Part shown: piece after piece, positions 18,119-29,869 of the stretch
Numbering within the stretch: the stretch's first letter is position 1
Layout: each line of letters opens with the position of its first letter
NCBI RefSeq assembly: GCF_900106065.1
Contig: NZ_LT629796.1
Coordinates: 6,176,501-6,240,500, forward strand
Source: Pseudomonas mandelii
GTDB lineage: Bacteria > Pseudomonadota > Gammaproteobacteria > Pseudomonadales > Pseudomonadaceae
Length of the DNA stretch: 64,000 nucleotides
Reading direction: 5' to 3'
Position numbers and translations under genes: made by a program
The notes under the pieces: model-generated
Told to the model about the DNA's origin: nothing
Seen by the model: only the letters and a program-made list of their open reading frames with translations
Database searches by the model: none

Positions 18119-20218
18119 TCAGGCAGGCTCGACAGCGGCCACAGGCACCCATCGTTCACCACGGACGATGTCGGCCATGAAGCGATCCGCCGGCAGCGGG
18201 TGCCCGAGCAGGTAGCCCTGCAACGAATCGCAACCGAGTTTGGTCAGGAAGTCTTGCTGGACACCGGTCTCGACGCCTTCGGCGACAATGCGCAAGCCCA
18301 GCGCCTGGCCGAGCGCGACGATGGCGGACACGATGGCGGCGTCGTCACTGTCGTGTTCCAGATCGCGGACAAAACCGCGGTCGATCTTCAGCTCATTGGC
18401 CGGCAGGCGCTTGAGGTACATCAAGCTCGAATAACCCGTGCCGAAGTCATCGATGGACAGATCGACGCCCATGTCCGAAAGTTCCTGAAGCACCGTCATG
18501 CTCGCGTCGGCATCGCTCATGGCGGTGGTTTCGGTGATTTCAAGGGTCAGGCTGTTGGCCGGCAACTGATGCCGGGCCAAGGCGTTGGAGACGCTCTTGA
18601 CCAGGCCCGTATGGCAGAACTGCAACGCCGAGAGGTTCACCGCAATGCGCCAGTCGGTGTAGCCGAGCACGTACCACTCGCGCATCTGGCGGCAGGCTTC
18701 GTTCAGCACCCATTCACCAATGGGAATGATCAGCCCGGTCCTTTCCGCCAGCTCGATAAACTTGTCCGGCAGCAGCATGCCCTGGGTCGGATGCTCCCAG
18801 CGCAGCAGCGCTTCGGCCCCCACCGGACGACCATTGCTGGCGTCGAACTTGGGTTGGTAATAGAGGCTGAACTGCTGCTGATCGAGAGCATTGCGCAAAT
18901 CCTGGAGCAGTTGCAGCTGTTTGCGCGCGTTGCTGTTCATCGAGGCGTCGAAGAAGCTGTAGCCGTTTTTCCCGGCGCCCTTGGCGTGGTACATCGCAGC
19001 GTCGGCGTTCATCAGCAATTCCTGGGCGGTCTGGCCGTTGCCCGGGTACAGCGCGATGCCAAGGCTGGCGGAAATCTGCAGGTCTTGCTCGGCGACCCGG
19101 AACGAACTGCCGATCAGCCCGACCTGCCGCGCGGCGACGTTCAGCGCGTCATTTGGCTCGCTGAGGCGTACCAGCAGGACGAATTCATCGCCGCCGATCC
19201 GCGCCAAGGTGTCCTGACTGCGCATGTCTTCGCGCAGACGCAAACCGACCTCGCGCAGCAACTGATCGCCCATGTGGTGGCCGAAGGCATCGTTCACCGG
19301 TTTGAAGCCGTCGAGGTCGATAAACATCAGCGCAAAGCAACCGCCCTGCTCCTGAACCTTGGACATGGCCTGTTCGATACGGTCGGCCAGCAACATGCGA
19401 TTGGGCAAGCCGGTCAGGGTGTCGTGCAGGGCCAGTTGGGTCAGTTCACGATTGGCTTGCGTCAACGAGCGCGCAAGATCCGCGGTACGGGCTTCCAGAC
19501 GCGCATCGAGAACCGAGGTCAACAAGGCGATGCTCAACACCGCAAGCGTGGTGATCAGCACCAGGTTGTCGAGGCCTTTGCCGTTCAAGCCGCTGAGGGC
19601 GGCCCCACAGAAACTGCCGTCCGGGAAGCGTGCCGCGGCCATTCCGGTGTAATGCATGCCGACGATGGCCAGGCCCATGATCACCGCCGCACCGGCGCGA
19701 AACAGGCCCACATACGGCGTGTGCTGGCGCAGGCGGAAGGCGATCCATAACGCGGCGCCGGAAGCACCGACGGCGATGAGCAGCGATGCACCAAACAGCG
19801 TCGGGTCGTAATCGATGCCCGGCTGCATGCGCATGGCGGCCATGCCGGTGTAATGCATGGCACTGATCCCGGCGCCCATGATCAGCGCGCCGAACGCCAG
19901 TTGCCAGGACGGCAACCGGGGCTGACTGACCAGCCACAGGGCAAAACCGCAGGACAGGATCGCGGTCAGCAGCGACAGGGACGTAAGGCTGAAGTCGTAA
20001 CCCAGATCGATGGGCAAGGTGAACGCGAGCATGCCGATAAAGTGCATCGACCACACGCCCACGCCCATGGCAAAGGCGCCGCCCGCGGTCCAAAGGAACA
20101 CGGCACGGCCCTTGGCGGTGGCAATGCGTTCGGTCAGGTCGAGCGCGGTATAGGAGGCGAGAATCGCTACACAGAGCGAAATGATAACCAGCGTGGGGGA
20201 ATAGCTACCGATGAGCAT
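18119..20218 (-). CDS. mucR: MHYT-GGDEF-EAL c-di-GMP turnover protein, MucR-like
   Basis: 699 residues. The N-terminal membrane MHYT domain (about 1-235, seven hydrophobic segments) carries three sensor motifs: SMHFIGM, AMHYTGM and GMHYTGM, thought to bind copper and sense O2, CO or NO. A GGDEF domain follows (RIGGDEFVLL near 343) with an intact RxxD inhibitory site (RSQD) five residues ahead, then an EAL domain (GAEALLRW near 467, later EITETTA, IDDFGTGYSSL and KIDRGF). All catalytic motifs look intact, so synthesis and breakdown of c-di-GMP are both possible. The layout matches MucR, which links c-di-GMP to alginate in P. aeruginosa; NbdA has the same layout but a degenerate AGDEF. Single gene. 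Confidence 0.9.
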   Translation of the reverse strand: MLIGSYSPTLVIISLCVAILASYTALDLTERIATAKGRAVFLWTAGGAFAMGVGVWSMHFIGMLAFTLPIDLGYDFSLTSLSLLTAILSCGFALWLVSQPRLPSWQLAFGALIMGAGISAMHYTGMAAMRMQPGIDYDPTLFGASLLIAVGASGAALWIAFRLRQHTPYVGLFRAGAAVIMGLAIVGMHYTGMAAARFPDGSFCGAALSGLNGKGLDNLVLITTLAVLSIALLTSVLDARLEARTADLARSLTQANRELTQLALHDTLTGLPNRMLLADRIEQAMSKVQEQGGCFALMFIDLDGFKPVNDAFGHHMGDQLLREVGLRLREDMRSQDTLARIGGDEFVLLVRLSEPNDALNVAARQVGLIGSSFRVAEQDLQISASLGIALYPGNGQTAQELLMNADAAMYHAKGAGKNGYSFFDASMNSNARKQLQLLQDLRNALDQQQFSLYYQPKFDASNGRPVGAEALLRWEHPTQGMLLPDKFIELAERTGLIIPIGEWVLNEACRQMREWYVLGYTDWRIAVNLSALQFCHTGLVKSVSNALARHQLPANSLTLEITETTAMSDADASMTVLQELSDMGVDLSIDDFGTGYSSLMYLKRLPANELKIDRGFVRDLEHDSDDAAIVSAIVALGQALGLRIVAEGVETGVQQDFLTKLGCDSLQGYLLGHPLPADRFMADIVRGERWVPVAAVEPA

Positions 20219-20369
20219 GTGACTTCTCGCGATCGCCCCCCGTACTGCTTCCGTTCTCGGCAGGGCAAATCGGGCGATTGTACTGATTGCGCAAAAGAAC
20301 GCACTGACAAAGTAATCAAATGGCCATCAACCCGATGAAACGCTTGTTTGATCGCCCCAAAGGCTCAAG

Positions 20370-20404
20370 TTGATCGTTCCCAGGCTCTGCGTGGGAACGA
20401 TCAA
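20370..20404. repeat. Short hairpin, TTGATCGTTCCCA arms
   Basis: Perfect 13-bp arms TTGATCGTTCCCA and TGGGAACGATCAA enclose a 9-base loop. It is a compact member of the GATCGTTCCC repeat family also found at 4708. It lies just beyond the stop of the outer-membrane efflux gene. No T-run follows on either strand, so it is not a classic terminator. Confidence 0.75.
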
Positions 20405-20425
20405 CAAAGGGGTTGGGGGTCAGGG

Positions 20426-21907
20426 CTATTTGTTTTCGCTGACTTGAAGCGCCCCGTCCCAACCACCGCCCAGCGCTGCAATCAACTGCACACTGGCGAT
20501 CAAGCGGCTCTGTAACAGACTCAACACGTTACGTTCGTTATTCAACGCCGTGGCCTGGATGACTACCACGTCCAGGTAAGCAATCAATCCGGCCTTGTAT
20601 TGATTTCGCGTCAACCGCAGGGATTCACGCGCAGCATCCAGTGCTTCCTGGCGCACGCCGGCTTCGTCTTCCAGCACCTTGAGCTGCACCAGATAGTTTT
20701 CCACCTCGCGGAAACCATCGAGCACGGTCTGGCGGTACTTGGCGACGGTTTCGTCGTAGGCCGCTTCACTGCGATCGACCTCGGCCGAACGCTGGCCGCC
20801 ATCAAACAGGGTCATGGCCAGTTGCGGCCCTACCGACCAGAAGCGGTTCGGCACGCTGATCCAGTTGGCATAGGTGCTGCTGCTGTAACCGCCGTTCAGG
20901 CTCAGGGTCAGGTCCGGGTAGTAGGCGGCCTTGGCCACGCCGATGTTGGCGTTGGCCGCCATCACCGAACGCTCGGCGGAAGCGATGTCCGGGCGACGCT
21001 CGAGCAGCTGCGACGGCAGGCCCAGCGGCACTTCAGGCAATGCCGGGATGGTCTTGGTTTCGGCCAGGCTGAACTCGGCGGGTGGTAGCCCGATCAGCAC
21101 CGCGATGGCGTTCTCGAACTGGGCACGCTGCCAGATCAGATCGACCATGTCCGCCTGGGTGCTTTTAAGCTGAGTCTGCGCCTGGGCCACCGCGTCCTTG
21201 CCGGAGACACCGGCGCGGTACTGGTTTTCGGTCATTTTCAGCGAACGCTGATAGGCCTCGACGGTCGCTTCCAACAGGCGCTTCTGTTCGTCGATCACCC
21301 GCAATTGCAGGTAGTTCTGCACCAGCTCCGATTGCTGGCTCAGGCGCATCGCTGCCAGGTCGGCGAAGCTGGCTTCGGCGTTGGCGGTGTCGGCTTCCAG
21401 GCCCCGACGCAATTTGCCCCAGATATCCGCCTCCCAACTGACCCCGGCCTGCGCAGTGTAGGTGTCGCGAATCCCGCTGGAGGAACTGGTCAGGCTCGAA
21501 CTGCTGCTGCCGGTGCCCTGGCTGGAACGATTTTTCCCGACTGTAAGGTCCACCGTTGGAAAAAACGCGCCCCGGGCACTGCGCACCAAGGCTTGGGCCT
21601 GACGGTACTGGGCTTCAGACTGGGCGACAGTCTGGTTGGAGCGGTTGAGTTTTTCGATCAGGCCGTTGAGCTGCTGATCGCCATACAACTCCCACCAGGC
21701 ACCACGGGCCAGTGAATCACTCGGGCTGGCCTGACGCCAGCCGGCGGCTTCCTTGTATTGCACCGGCGCGGCGGCTGGCGGGCGCTGATAGTCCGGGCCG
21801 ACAGCGCAAGCGCTGAGCATCGCCACGCACAGCGCCAGGCTCAACAAACGCGAGCCCCGGGCGGCTGCCAGTGGCGTGGCCAGATTGATAAGCGAACGGT
21901 CAGTCAT
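20426..21907 (-). CDS. opmB: Outer-membrane efflux lipoprotein, OpmB/NodT type
   Basis: 493 residues. Outer-membrane channel (TolC-like) of an RND pump. The N-terminus has a lipoprotein signal with lipobox LSACAVG near 33 followed by DYQRP, typical of NodT/OprM proteins; two OEP repeats with long helices follow (about 85-280 and 300-485). ATG 21907 overlaps the muxC stop as ATGA, so translation is coupled. The reading frame stays open upstream to 22441 inside muxC, but that part is a shadow. It completes the tripartite pump with MuxA and the two inner-membrane pumps encoded ahead of it. Confidence 0.9.
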   Translation of the reverse strand: MTDRSLINLATPLAAARGSRLLSLALCVAMLSACAVGPDYQRPPAAAPVQYKEAAGWRQASPSDSLARGAWWELYGDQQLNGLIEKLNRSNQTVAQSEAQYRQAQALVRSARGAFFPTVDLTVGKNRSSQGTGSSSSSLTSSSSGIRDTYTAQAGVSWEADIWGKLRRGLEADTANAEASFADLAAMRLSQQSELVQNYLQLRVIDEQKRLLEATVEAYQRSLKMTENQYRAGVSGKDAVAQAQTQLKSTQADMVDLIWQRAQFENAIAVLIGLPPAEFSLAETKTIPALPEVPLGLPSQLLERRPDIASAERSVMAANANIGVAKAAYYPDLTLSLNGGYSSSTYANWISVPNRFWSVGPQLAMTLFDGGQRSAEVDRSEAAYDETVAKYRQTVLDGFREVENYLVQLKVLEDEAGVRQEALDAARESLRLTRNQYKAGLIAYLDVVVIQATALNNERNVLSLLQSRLIASVQLIAALGGGWDGALQVSENK

Positions 21908-24900
21908 AGCGGAGTTTCCAGAGCAGCATCGGTACGCACGCCACGCCATTTGTTGAAGCGATGGCGCAGTTTGTCGAGATAGAGGTAAACCACCGGGGTG
22001 GTGTAAAGGGTCAGCACCTGGCTGAAAATCAGCCCGCCGATGATGGTCAGGCCCAGCGGCTGACGCATTTCCGCGCCTTCGGCACGACCCAACAGCAACG
22101 GCAACGCGCCGAGGATCGCCGCCAGGGTGGTCATCAGAATCGGCCGCAGACGTTGCAGACAGGCACTGCGAATCGACTCCAGCGGCGCCAGGCCCTGCTG
22201 GCGCTCCAGTTGCAGCGCGAGGTCGATCATCAGGATGGCGTTTTTCTTGACCACGCCGATCAGCAGGAACAGCCCGAGCAACGAAATCAGGCTGAACTCG
22301 CCGCCCAGCGCGTAGATCGACAGCAACGCGCCAACCCCGGCTGACGGCAATGTCGACAAAATGGTCAGCGGATGAATGTAGCTTTCGTACAGCACGCCCA
22401 GCACCAGATAGACCGCCACCAGCGCGCCGAGAATCATCCACGGCTGGCTCTTCTGGGTGGCGGCGAAGGCATCGGCGGTGCCGGCCATTTTCGCAATGAC
22501 ATCTTCCGGCAGGCCCACCTTGGCAACTGCGCGCTCGATGGCGGCGCTGCCCTGCTCCACCGTGACGCCTTCCGCCATGTCGAAGGCAATGCTTTCGGAG
22601 GCGAACTGGCCTTCATGGCTGACCCGGTCATCTTCCAGACTGTTTTCATAGTGCGCGATGGTCGACAGCGGAATCCGCGCGCCGTCAGCGGTGATCACTT
22701 GCACCTGCTTGAGCGTGATCGGGTCCTGGGCGTATTTCGGATTGACCTCCATCACCACCTGGTATTGGTTGAGGCTGTCGTAAATCGTCGAGATCTGCCG
22801 CTGGCTGTAGGCGTTGTTCAACACCGAGGTGACCATGTCCATGTCGACCCCCAAGCGTTTCGCCTGATCGCGGTCGACGATCAGCGTTACTTGCTGGGCG
22901 CCCCGACCTTCACGGGCATCGATCGCCGTCAACTCTGGCAACGCTTTCAAAGCGGCGACGACTTTCGGGTACCACTGGCGCAATGCGCCCAGATCACCGC
23001 TTTGCAAGATGTAGGAATACTGCGCAGTGGTCTGTTCACGCCCCCCGCCGAACTGCAAGTCCTGGTCCGCCATCAGCATCAACTGCGCACCAGGGACCTT
23101 GGGCATTTCCTTGCGCAGGCGCTCGATGACTTTCTGCGCGGAAATGTTGCGTTCCTTGATCGGCTTCAAGCGCACCAGCATGAAGGCGTTGTTGGTGCCG
23201 TTGGTGCCGCCGATGAACCCGGCGACGCTTTGCACCGCATCGTCCTTGAGCACGGCACGGCGGAACGTTTCCATTTTCGGCTGCATGACGCTGAACGACA
23301 GACCGTCGTCGCCGCGCACAAAACCGATGAGTTGGCCGGTGTCTTGTTGCGGCATAAACGTTTTAGGAACAACGACATACAACGCAATGTTAACACCGAC
23401 TGTCACGATCAGGCTGAGCAAGGTCAGCCGGCGGTGACGCAGCACCCAGTCGAGGCTGGTGGCGTATTTGCCGACCATCCACTCGTTGGCCCGCTGGCTC
23501 CAGCGCTGCAAACGGTTTTCCTGCCCCGGCGTGTGCGGCTTGAGCCAACGGGCGCAGAGCATCGGCGTCAGCGTCAGCGAGACCACCAGCGAGACCACGA
23601 TGGACGCTGCCAAGGTGATGGAAAACTCGCGGAACAGGCTTTCGACAATCCCGCCCATGAACAGGATCGACAGGAACACCGCCACCAGCGAGACGTTCAT
23701 CGACAGTAACGTGAAGCCGACTTCCTCAGCCCCCAGGTAGGCGGCCTTCATCGGCGGCACGCCTTCATCGATGTGCCGGGAAATGTTCTCCAGCACCACG
23801 ATGGCGTCGTCCACCACCAGCCCGGTGGCCAGGATCAGCGCCATCAGCGACAGGTTGTTCAGGGAGAACCCGTACAGGTACATCACCGCAAACGTGCCGA
23901 CCAGCGACACCGGCACCGCCAGGGTCGGAATCAGCGAGGCGCGGAAGTTACCGAGGAACAGGAACACCACCAGAATCACCAGCGCCACGGCGATCAGCAG
24001 GGTCATTTCCGCTTCGTGCAACGTCGCCTTGATCACCGGCGAGCGGTCCATCGCCAGGTTCAGCTTGACGCTGGCCGGCAGCACCGCCTGCAACGCCGGC
24101 AGCTGAGCCTTGATTTCGTTGACCGTCTCGATGATGTTCGCACCGGCCTGGCGGTTGATCACCAGCAGCACCGCCGCGTCATTGTTGAAGAAGCCGCTGT
24201 TGTAACGGTCCTCGACGCCATCGCTGACCTTGGCCACGTCTTTCAGGCGCAATGCCGCGCCGTCGGCGTAGTGGATGATCAGCGATTCGTAATCCTTGGC
24301 CTTTTCCAGTTGATCGTTGGCCTGCACCTGCCACAGCCGCTGGCCGTCTTCGACCGAGCCCTTGGGCCGGCGCACGTTGGCATTGGCGATGGTGTTGCGC
24401 ACATCGTCCAGGGCCACGCCGTACTGGTTGAGCGCCTGGGGTTCGAGTTCGATGCGCACCGCCGGCAAGGAGCTGCCGCCGATCTGCACCTCACCGACGC
24501 CCTGCACCTGGGACAGGCTCTGGGACAGGATCGTCGAGGCCAAATCATAGAGCTGGCCTTTTTCCAGCACGTCGGAGGTCAGCGACAGCACCATGATCGG
24601 CGCCTGGGACGGGTTGACCTTCTTGTAGGTCGGCATGCTGCGCATCCCGCTCGGCAGCAGGTTGCGCGAGGCGTTGATGGCCGCTTGCACTTCCCGGGCC
24701 GCACCGTTGATGTCGCGGTCGAGGTCGAACTGCAAAATCACCCGGGTCGAGCCCTGGCTGGAGCGGCTGCTCATGGTGTTGACGCCGGCGATGGCGCCGA
24801 AGGAGCGTTCCAGCGGCGTGGCCACGGTCGAGGCCATAACCTCAGGGCTGGCGCCGGGCAAGCTGGCCTGGACCACGATCACCGGGAAATCCATCTGCGG

Positions 24901-25011
24901 CAACGGCGACACCGGCAACAGGCCGAAGCTCACGCCGCCCAGCAGCATGATCGCCAGGCTCAGCAGCATGGTCGCGACCGGCCGCTTGATGAAAGGTCCG
25001 GACAGGTTCAT
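21904..25011 (-). CDS. muxC: RND multidrug efflux pump inner-membrane subunit, MuxC/MdtC type
   Basis: 1035 residues, full RND length with 12 predicted membrane helices and two large periplasmic loops. The start [23 protein letters not shown] is typical of the MdtC side; [13 protein letters not shown] near 405 and [15 protein letters not shown] near 918 carry the proton-relay region. Together with MuxB it is expected to form a heterotrimeric proton-driven exporter. Both ends overlap neighbours by four bases (ATGA), upstream muxB and downstream opmB. In P. aeruginosa MuxABC-OpmB exports aztreonam, macrolides and novobiocin among others; spectrum here is inferred. Confidence 0.92.
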   Translation of the reverse strand: MNLSGPFIKRPVATMLLSLAIMLLGGVSFGLLPVSPLPQMDFPVIVVQASLPGASPEVMASTVATPLERSFGAIAGVNTMSSRSSQGSTRVILQFDLDRDINGAAREVQAAINASRNLLPSGMRSMPTYKKVNPSQAPIMVLSLTSDVLEKGQLYDLASTILSQSLSQVQGVGEVQIGGSSLPAVRIELEPQALNQYGVALDDVRNTIANANVRRPKGSVEDGQRLWQVQANDQLEKAKDYESLIIHYADGAALRLKDVAKVSDGVEDRYNSGFFNNDAAVLLVINRQAGANIIETVNEIKAQLPALQAVLPASVKLNLAMDRSPVIKATLHEAEMTLLIAVALVILVVFLFLGNFRASLIPTLAVPVSLVGTFAVMYLYGFSLNNLSLMALILATGLVVDDAIVVLENISRHIDEGVPPMKAAYLGAEEVGFTLLSMNVSLVAVFLSILFMGGIVESLFREFSITLAASIVVSLVVSLTLTPMLCARWLKPHTPGQENRLQRWSQRANEWMVGKYATSLDWVLRHRRLTLLSLIVTVGVNIALYVVVPKTFMPQQDTGQLIGFVRGDDGLSFSVMQPKMETFRRAVLKDDAVQSVAGFIGGTNGTNNAFMLVRLKPIKERNISAQKVIERLRKEMPKVPGAQLMLMADQDLQFGGGREQTTAQYSYILQSGDLGALRQWYPKVVAALKALPELTAIDAREGRGAQQVTLIVDRDQAKRLGVDMDMVTSVLNNAYSQRQISTIYDSLNQYQVVMEVNPKYAQDPITLKQVQVITADGARIPLSTIAHYENSLEDDRVSHEGQFASESIAFDMAEGVTVEQGSAAIERAVAKVGLPEDVIAKMAGTADAFAATQKSQPWMILGALVAVYLVLGVLYESYIHPLTILSTLPSAGVGALLSIYALGGEFSLISLLGLFLLIGVVKKNAILMIDLALQLERQQGLAPLESIRSACLQRLRPILMTTLAAILGALPLLLGRAEGAEMRQPLGLTIIGGLIFSQVLTLYTTPVVYLYLDKLRHRFNKWRGVRTDAALETPL

Positions 25012-28000
25012 GGCTGCTCTACCGCTTCCGCGGCTTCAGACTTGCGACCCCAGCGCCGACCGAGACGGTCGAAATACAGGTAGATCACCGGCGTGGTGAA
25101 CAACGTCAGCACCTGACTCAGCAGCAAACCGCCGACCATCACCAGGCCCAACGGCTGGCGCAATTCAGCGCCGGAACCGGTGGCCAGCATCAACGGCACC
25201 GCACCAAACAATGCCGCCAGGGTAGTCATCAGGATGGGCCTGAAACGCAGCAGCGCCGCTTGATAAATCGCGGTTTCCGGGTCCATGCCCTGATTGCGCT
25301 CGGCGTCGAGGGCGAAGTCGATCATCATGATCGCGTTCTTTTTCACGATGCCGATCAGCAAAATGATGCCGATGATCGCGATCATGCCCAGGTCATTGCC
25401 GCTCAACAACAACGCCAGCAAGGCGCCGACCGCCGCCGAGGGCAAGGTCGAGAGAATGGTGATCGGGTGGATGTAGCTCTCGTAGAGCACGCCGAGCACG
25501 ATGTACATGGTCACCACCGCCGCCAGAATCAGCAGCAAGGTGCTCGACAACGATGCCTGGAATGCCTCGGCGGCGCCCTGGAACTGGGTCTGCACGCCAA
25601 TCGGCATGCCGATGTCTTTTTGCACTTGTTCGATGATTTCCACCGCGTGCCCCAGCGCCACGCCGGGTGCGAGGTTGAAGGACATCATCACGGCCGGGAA
25701 TTGGCCGATGTGAGTGATCGCCAGTTGCGCCTGACGCTCCTCGATGCGCGCCAGGCTGGACAGGCGTACTTGCCCGCCGTCGGTGGTCTTGACGTGAATC
25801 TGGTTCAACGCATCCGGGCCGATCTTCTCGCCGGACTGCGATTGCAGCACCACGCGGTACTGGCTGGCCTGGGTGTAAATGGTGGAAATCTGCCGCTGGC
25901 CGAAGGCGTCGTACAGCGCATCGGTGATGTTCGACACCGATACGCCGACCCGCGACGCTGCATCGCGGTCAATCACCAGATAGACCTGCAAGCCCTTGTC
26001 CTGCAAGTCGCTGGCGACGTCGGTCAACTCCGGGCGTTGCGTCAGTGCGTCCACCAGGCGACCGCTCCACAGGCTGAGCAACTCGGAATCTGGCGAAGAC
26101 ATGCTGAACTGGTATTGCGTGCGGCTGACACGGTCTTCAATGGTCAAGTCCTGCACCGGCTGCATGAACAGGCGAATGCCAACCAGCTTGTCCAGTTCCG
26201 GTTGCAGACGGGCGATCACTTCGGTGGCGCTCAGGTCGCGGTTGCTGTGGGACTTGAGGTTGATCAGCAGGCGACCGCTGTTGAGCGTCGAGTTGTCGCC
26301 GTCGACACCGATGTAGGACGACAGGCTCTCCACCGCCGGATCGGCCAGGATCACCTTGGCCAGTTCCTGCTGCCGCTCGCTCATCGCCGCAAAGGAAATC
26401 GACTGCGGCGCCTCGGAAATGCCCTGGATAACGCCCGTGTCCTGCACCGGGAAAAAGCCCTTGGGCACGATCAAATACAGGAACACGGTCAGCGCCAGGG
26501 TGCCGATGGCTACCATCAGCGTCAGCGGTTGATGCTTGAGAACCCACTTTAACTTGCGGCCGTAAGCCGCGATCATCCAATCAATTGTCGCGCCGCTGGC
26601 CCGGTAGAAACGGCCCTGTTCTTCTTCCTTGGGTTCACGTTTCAACAACCGTGCGCACATCATCGGCGTCAGGGTCAGCGACACGACCAGGGAAATCAGG
26701 ATCGCCACCGCCAGGGTGATGGCGAATTCGCGGAACAAGCGCCCCACCACGTCCGCCATGAACAACAGCGGGATCAGTACCGCGATCAAAGACAGGGTCA
26801 GGGAAATCAGGGTAAAGCCGATCTGCTTGGCGCCCTTCAGCGCCGCATTAAGGGGACTGTCCCCTTCTTCGATAAACCGGGAAATGTTCTCCAGCATCAC
26901 GATCGCATCGTCCACCACGAAACCGGTGGCGATGGTCAGGGCCATCAAGGTCAGGTTGTTGACCGAGAAACCGGCGAGGTACATCACGCCGAATGTGCCG
27001 ATCAACGACAGCGGTACGGCCACCGACGGAATGATCGTGGCGCTGAACCGGCGCAGGAACAGAAACGTGACCATGACCACCAGCGCGATGGCGATCAGCA
27101 ATTCGTGCTGCACATCGGTGACGGAGGCGCGGATGGTCTGGGTGCGGTCGGTGAGGACCGTGACGTCAAGGCCGGCCGGCAGGTTGTCGGTGATGCTCGG
27201 CAGCAAGGCCTTGATACGGTCGACCACCTCGATAACGTTCGCGCCGGGCTGACGCTGAATGTTCAGCAACACCGCCTGGTTTTCATTGGCCCATGCCGCC
27301 AGGCGTTCGTTCTCGGCGCCGTCGACAATCTCGGCCACGTCCTTGAGGCGCAGCGGCGCGCCGTTGGCATAGGCCAAAATCAGGTTGGCATAGTCCTTCG
27401 GCGAGGTCAGTTGGTCGTTGGCATCGAGCATCGAGACCCGGGTCGGGCCGTCGAAGTTGCCCTTGGGCTGGTTGACGTTGGACGCGCCGATCAGGGTGCG
27501 CACATCCGACAGGTTCAAGCCATTGGCCGCCAACGCCTCCGGGTTGACCTTGATCCGCACCGCCTGGCGCTGGCCGCCGGCAATGCTGACCATGCCGACG
27601 CCGCTGATCTGGGCGATTTTCTGCGCCATGCGCGTATCGACCAAGTCGTTAAGCTTGGGTAACAGCATGGTTTTGGAGGTGATGGCCAGGGTCAGCACCG
27701 GGGTGTCCGCCGGGTTGACCTTGTTGTACACCGGCGGTGCCGGCAGGTCCTTGGGCAGCAGATTGGTCGCAGCGTTGATCGCGGCCTGCACCTGCTGTTC
27801 GGCGACGTCCATGTTGATGTCGAGGCTGAAACGCAGGGTCAGCACCGACGCGCCACCGGAACTGGTCGACGCCATCTGAGTCAGGCCGGGCATCTGCCCG
27901 AACTGACGCTCCAGCGGCGCGGTCACGGCGCTGGTCATGACATCCGGGCTGGCGCCGGGATACAGCGTCATGACGCGGATGGTCGGGTAATCCACCTGAG

Positions 28001-28112
28001 GCAATGCCGACACCGGCAGCAGCCGATAAGCAATCACGCCGGCCAGGATAATGGCCAGCATGCTCAGCGTGGTGGCGACCGGGCGAAGGATGAACAGCCG
28101 CGAGATGTTCAT
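25008..28112 (-). CDS. muxB: RND multidrug efflux pump inner-membrane subunit, MuxB/MdtB type
   Basis: 1034 residues, a full RND permease with 12 membrane helices. It begins [22 protein letters not shown]. Family marks are [18 protein letters not shown] near 405, the conserved pore-region motifs, and [22 protein letters not shown] near 915. It lies between muxA and muxC with ATGA overlaps at both ends. Two consecutive different RND permeases are the hallmark of the MdtBC/MuxBC class, where B is thought to drive proton transfer and C substrate binding or the reverse depending on species. No damage visible. Confidence 0.92.
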   Translation of the reverse strand: MNISRLFILRPVATTLSMLAIILAGVIAYRLLPVSALPQVDYPTIRVMTLYPGASPDVMTSAVTAPLERQFGQMPGLTQMASTSSGGASVLTLRFSLDINMDVAEQQVQAAINAATNLLPKDLPAPPVYNKVNPADTPVLTLAITSKTMLLPKLNDLVDTRMAQKIAQISGVGMVSIAGGQRQAVRIKVNPEALAANGLNLSDVRTLIGASNVNQPKGNFDGPTRVSMLDANDQLTSPKDYANLILAYANGAPLRLKDVAEIVDGAENERLAAWANENQAVLLNIQRQPGANVIEVVDRIKALLPSITDNLPAGLDVTVLTDRTQTIRASVTDVQHELLIAIALVVMVTFLFLRRFSATIIPSVAVPLSLIGTFGVMYLAGFSVNNLTLMALTIATGFVVDDAIVMLENISRFIEEGDSPLNAALKGAKQIGFTLISLTLSLIAVLIPLLFMADVVGRLFREFAITLAVAILISLVVSLTLTPMMCARLLKREPKEEEQGRFYRASGATIDWMIAAYGRKLKWVLKHQPLTLMVAIGTLALTVFLYLIVPKGFFPVQDTGVIQGISEAPQSISFAAMSERQQELAKVILADPAVESLSSYIGVDGDNSTLNSGRLLINLKSHSNRDLSATEVIARLQPELDKLVGIRLFMQPVQDLTIEDRVSRTQYQFSMSSPDSELLSLWSGRLVDALTQRPELTDVASDLQDKGLQVYLVIDRDAASRVGVSVSNITDALYDAFGQRQISTIYTQASQYRVVLQSQSGEKIGPDALNQIHVKTTDGGQVRLSSLARIEERQAQLAITHIGQFPAVMMSFNLAPGVALGHAVEIIEQVQKDIGMPIGVQTQFQGAAEAFQASLSSTLLLILAAVVTMYIVLGVLYESYIHPITILSTLPSAAVGALLALLLSGNDLGMIAIIGIILLIGIVKKNAIMMIDFALDAERNQGMDPETAIYQAALLRFRPILMTTLAALFGAVPLMLATGSGAELRQPLGLVMVGGLLLSQVLTLFTTPVIYLYFDRLGRRWGRKSEAAEAVEQP

Positions 28113-29425
28113 GCGCCGCCCTTTTTCGCCTTGTCGTTGGTCGCCGGCTCAGCCGAGCTGGCTGCCGACTTGCCTTGCAGGTGCCCGGTCGGGGTGGTCG
28201 GCACGTCCTTGGTGTCGTTGACCACCTCCACTTCGCTGCCTTCCTTCAGGCGGTCGGTGCCTTCGAGGACCACTCGGTCCCCAGGCGCCAGGCCTTCGGT
28301 AATCACCGTGTTTTCACCGTCACTGGCACCGACTTTCAACTGGCGGATCGCGACTTTCTTGTCACCGTCCATGGCGTAGACAAAGGTGCCGTTAGTGCCG
28401 AACTGAATCGCCGCCGATGGCGCGAGCACCACGTCTTTCAAGGTGTCGGCGAGCAGGTGGACGTTGACGAACTGATTGGGGAACAGCGCCTGATCACGGT
28501 TCTCGTAGCGTGCCTTGAATTTCAGGGTGCCGGTGGTCACGTCGATCTGGTTGTCCAGGCTCTGCAACACACCGGTGGCCTGCAACTTGGTGTCACCACG
28601 GTCCCAGGCTTCGGCCGGCAATTTGGCGCCGGTGCGGTAGCGTGCCAGGACGATGTCGAGGCTGTTTTCCGGCAAGGTGAAGGCGACGCTGATCGGTTGG
28701 GTCTGGGTGATGATCACCAGCGCCGTGGTGTCGTTGGCCGCCACCAGGTTGCCGACGTCCAGCTGCCGCAGACCCACGCGCCCGGTAATCGGGGCGCGGA
28801 TCCTGGTGAATTCGAGATTGAGCTTGGCGTCGTTGACCGCCGCCTGATTGGTCTTGACCGTGCCCTGGTACTGGGCGACCAGTGCTTCGGCGGTGTCCAG
28901 GGTTTGCTTGGCGATGCTGTCTTCCTTGAACAGGCCGCGATAACGCTCGACGTCGACCTGCGCGTTTTTCAGTTGTGCCTGGTTCTGCAGCAGCGTGCCT
29001 TCGGCCTGGAGCAAGGCGTTCTGGTAAGGGCGCGGATCGATTTCAGCCAGCAGGTCGCCGGCCTTGACCATCTGCCCTTCTTCGAAGGAAATCTTCATCA
29101 GTTCGCCGCCAACCCGACTGCGCACATTGATGGTGTTCAGTGCGGTAACGGTGCCCAGTGCCTTGTAGTACAGCGGAAAATCACCCTTTACCGCCGGCGC
29201 TACGCGCACCGGGATCGGTCCGGTCGCCCCGCCGAAGCCAGGACGCATCCCCCCCGACTTGCCGGTGTGGCCGGCCACGGCTTTCGGCGCAGCTCCGTCC
29301 TTATTGGCAGTGCCGGCGGGCCAGAATTTCCAGCACAGGCCAGCGATGACCAACAGGACAAGCAGGCCGAGCAGCCAGCGACGAGGATTACGGGAAGCGG
29401 AGGATTGCATGGAATGATCAACCAT
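28109..29425 (-). CDS. muxA: RND efflux periplasmic adaptor, MuxA/MdtA type
   Basis: 438 residues. A membrane-fusion protein with an N-terminal anchor ([15 protein letters not shown] about 17-31), a biotinyl-lipoyl half ([26 protein letters not shown] near 125-150), an alpha-hairpin (about 165-225), the second lipoyl half ([19 protein letters not shown] near 240) and a beta-barrel plus membrane-proximal domain. I start at ATG 29425 (MVDHSMQSS); the internal ATG at 29410 is also possible, and the open frame to 29503 has no supporting site. First gene of muxA-muxB-muxC-opmB, all joined by four-base overlaps. Bridges the pump to the outer-membrane channel. Confidence 0.9.
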   Translation of the reverse strand: MVDHSMQSSASRNPRRWLLGLLVLLVIAGLCWKFWPAGTANKDGAAPKAVAGHTGKSGGMRPGFGGATGPIPVRVAPAVKGDFPLYYKALGTVTALNTINVRSRVGGELMKISFEEGQMVKAGDLLAEIDPRPYQNALLQAEGTLLQNQAQLKNAQVDVERYRGLFKEDSIAKQTLDTAEALVAQYQGTVKTNQAAVNDAKLNLEFTRIRAPITGRVGLRQLDVGNLVAANDTTALVIITQTQPISVAFTLPENSLDIVLARYRTGAKLPAEAWDRGDTKLQATGVLQSLDNQIDVTTGTLKFKARYENRDQALFPNQFVNVHLLADTLKDVVLAPSAAIQFGTNGTFVYAMDGDKKVAIRQLKVGASDGENTVITEGLAPGDRVVLEGTDRLKEGSEVEVVNDTKDVPTTPTGHLQGKSAASSAEPATNDKAKKGGA

Positions 29426-29559
29426 TGGGCGCGTGAGCTTCTTTCTACAGGAGGCTGAACGATAAGCACTGGTGGGTATTAAGCAAAGCGCCTTTACCGG
29501 CAATTTACCTTCGGCTTACGTAACAGGAGATTTATCTAAGACACTGAAGCACAAATGAA

Positions 29560-29850
29560 AACGGCCTGGACAGAGGGGGCGTTCTCAGCTAATTACCCCG
29601 CCGCGCCGGGTCTGCTGTTGTGCAGGCCAAGGCGCGAGAAGCGTGGTTTGGTCATTCCAAATAAGCTTCGAGCAACGCAGCCCTGCACAACAGCAGGCCC
29701 GGCCCTTCGGGTTTTGCCTTAAAGCGGGCCAGCCTGCGTTGCAGGCCTTGGAAAGGGAACAACCATTCCCAGCGGCCTGCGCCTTGCCTGGCCCGCTTTA
29801 AGGCGACAACGCGGCGGGGAAATTAACTGAGAACGCCCCCTCAGGCCGTT
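29560..29850. repeat. Nested inverted-repeat element (MITE-like or structured RNA)
   Basis: Outer arms: AACGGCCT (29560-29567) pairs with AGGCCGTT (29843-29850); then, after a 5-base bulge, 29573-29605 pairs with 29810-29842 over 33 bp with two mismatches. Inside are two more hairpins: 29606-29626 with 29682-29702 (21 bp, one mismatch) and 29716-29732 with 29787-29805 (17 bp without mismatch, GCCTTAAAGCGGGCCAG). The whole would fold as a three-way junction. No coding frame. It fills the muxA-tpx gap. Inverted ends suggest a non-autonomous mobile element; I see no target duplication. Confidence 0.8.
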
Positions 29851-29869
29851 AACAATTGTAAAAGTAACC

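Noticed and set aside
20370..20404. Rho-independent terminator of the mux operon
   Set aside because: The stem is good but no T-run follows on the minus strand.
21908..22441. N-terminal extension of the outer-membrane efflux gene
   Set aside because: It lies entirely within muxC in another frame. The lipoprotein signal begins at the internal ATG 21907.
29560..29850. Insertion sequence with transposase
   Set aside because: The element has inverted ends but no open frame and is under 300 bp. It is not an autonomous IS.
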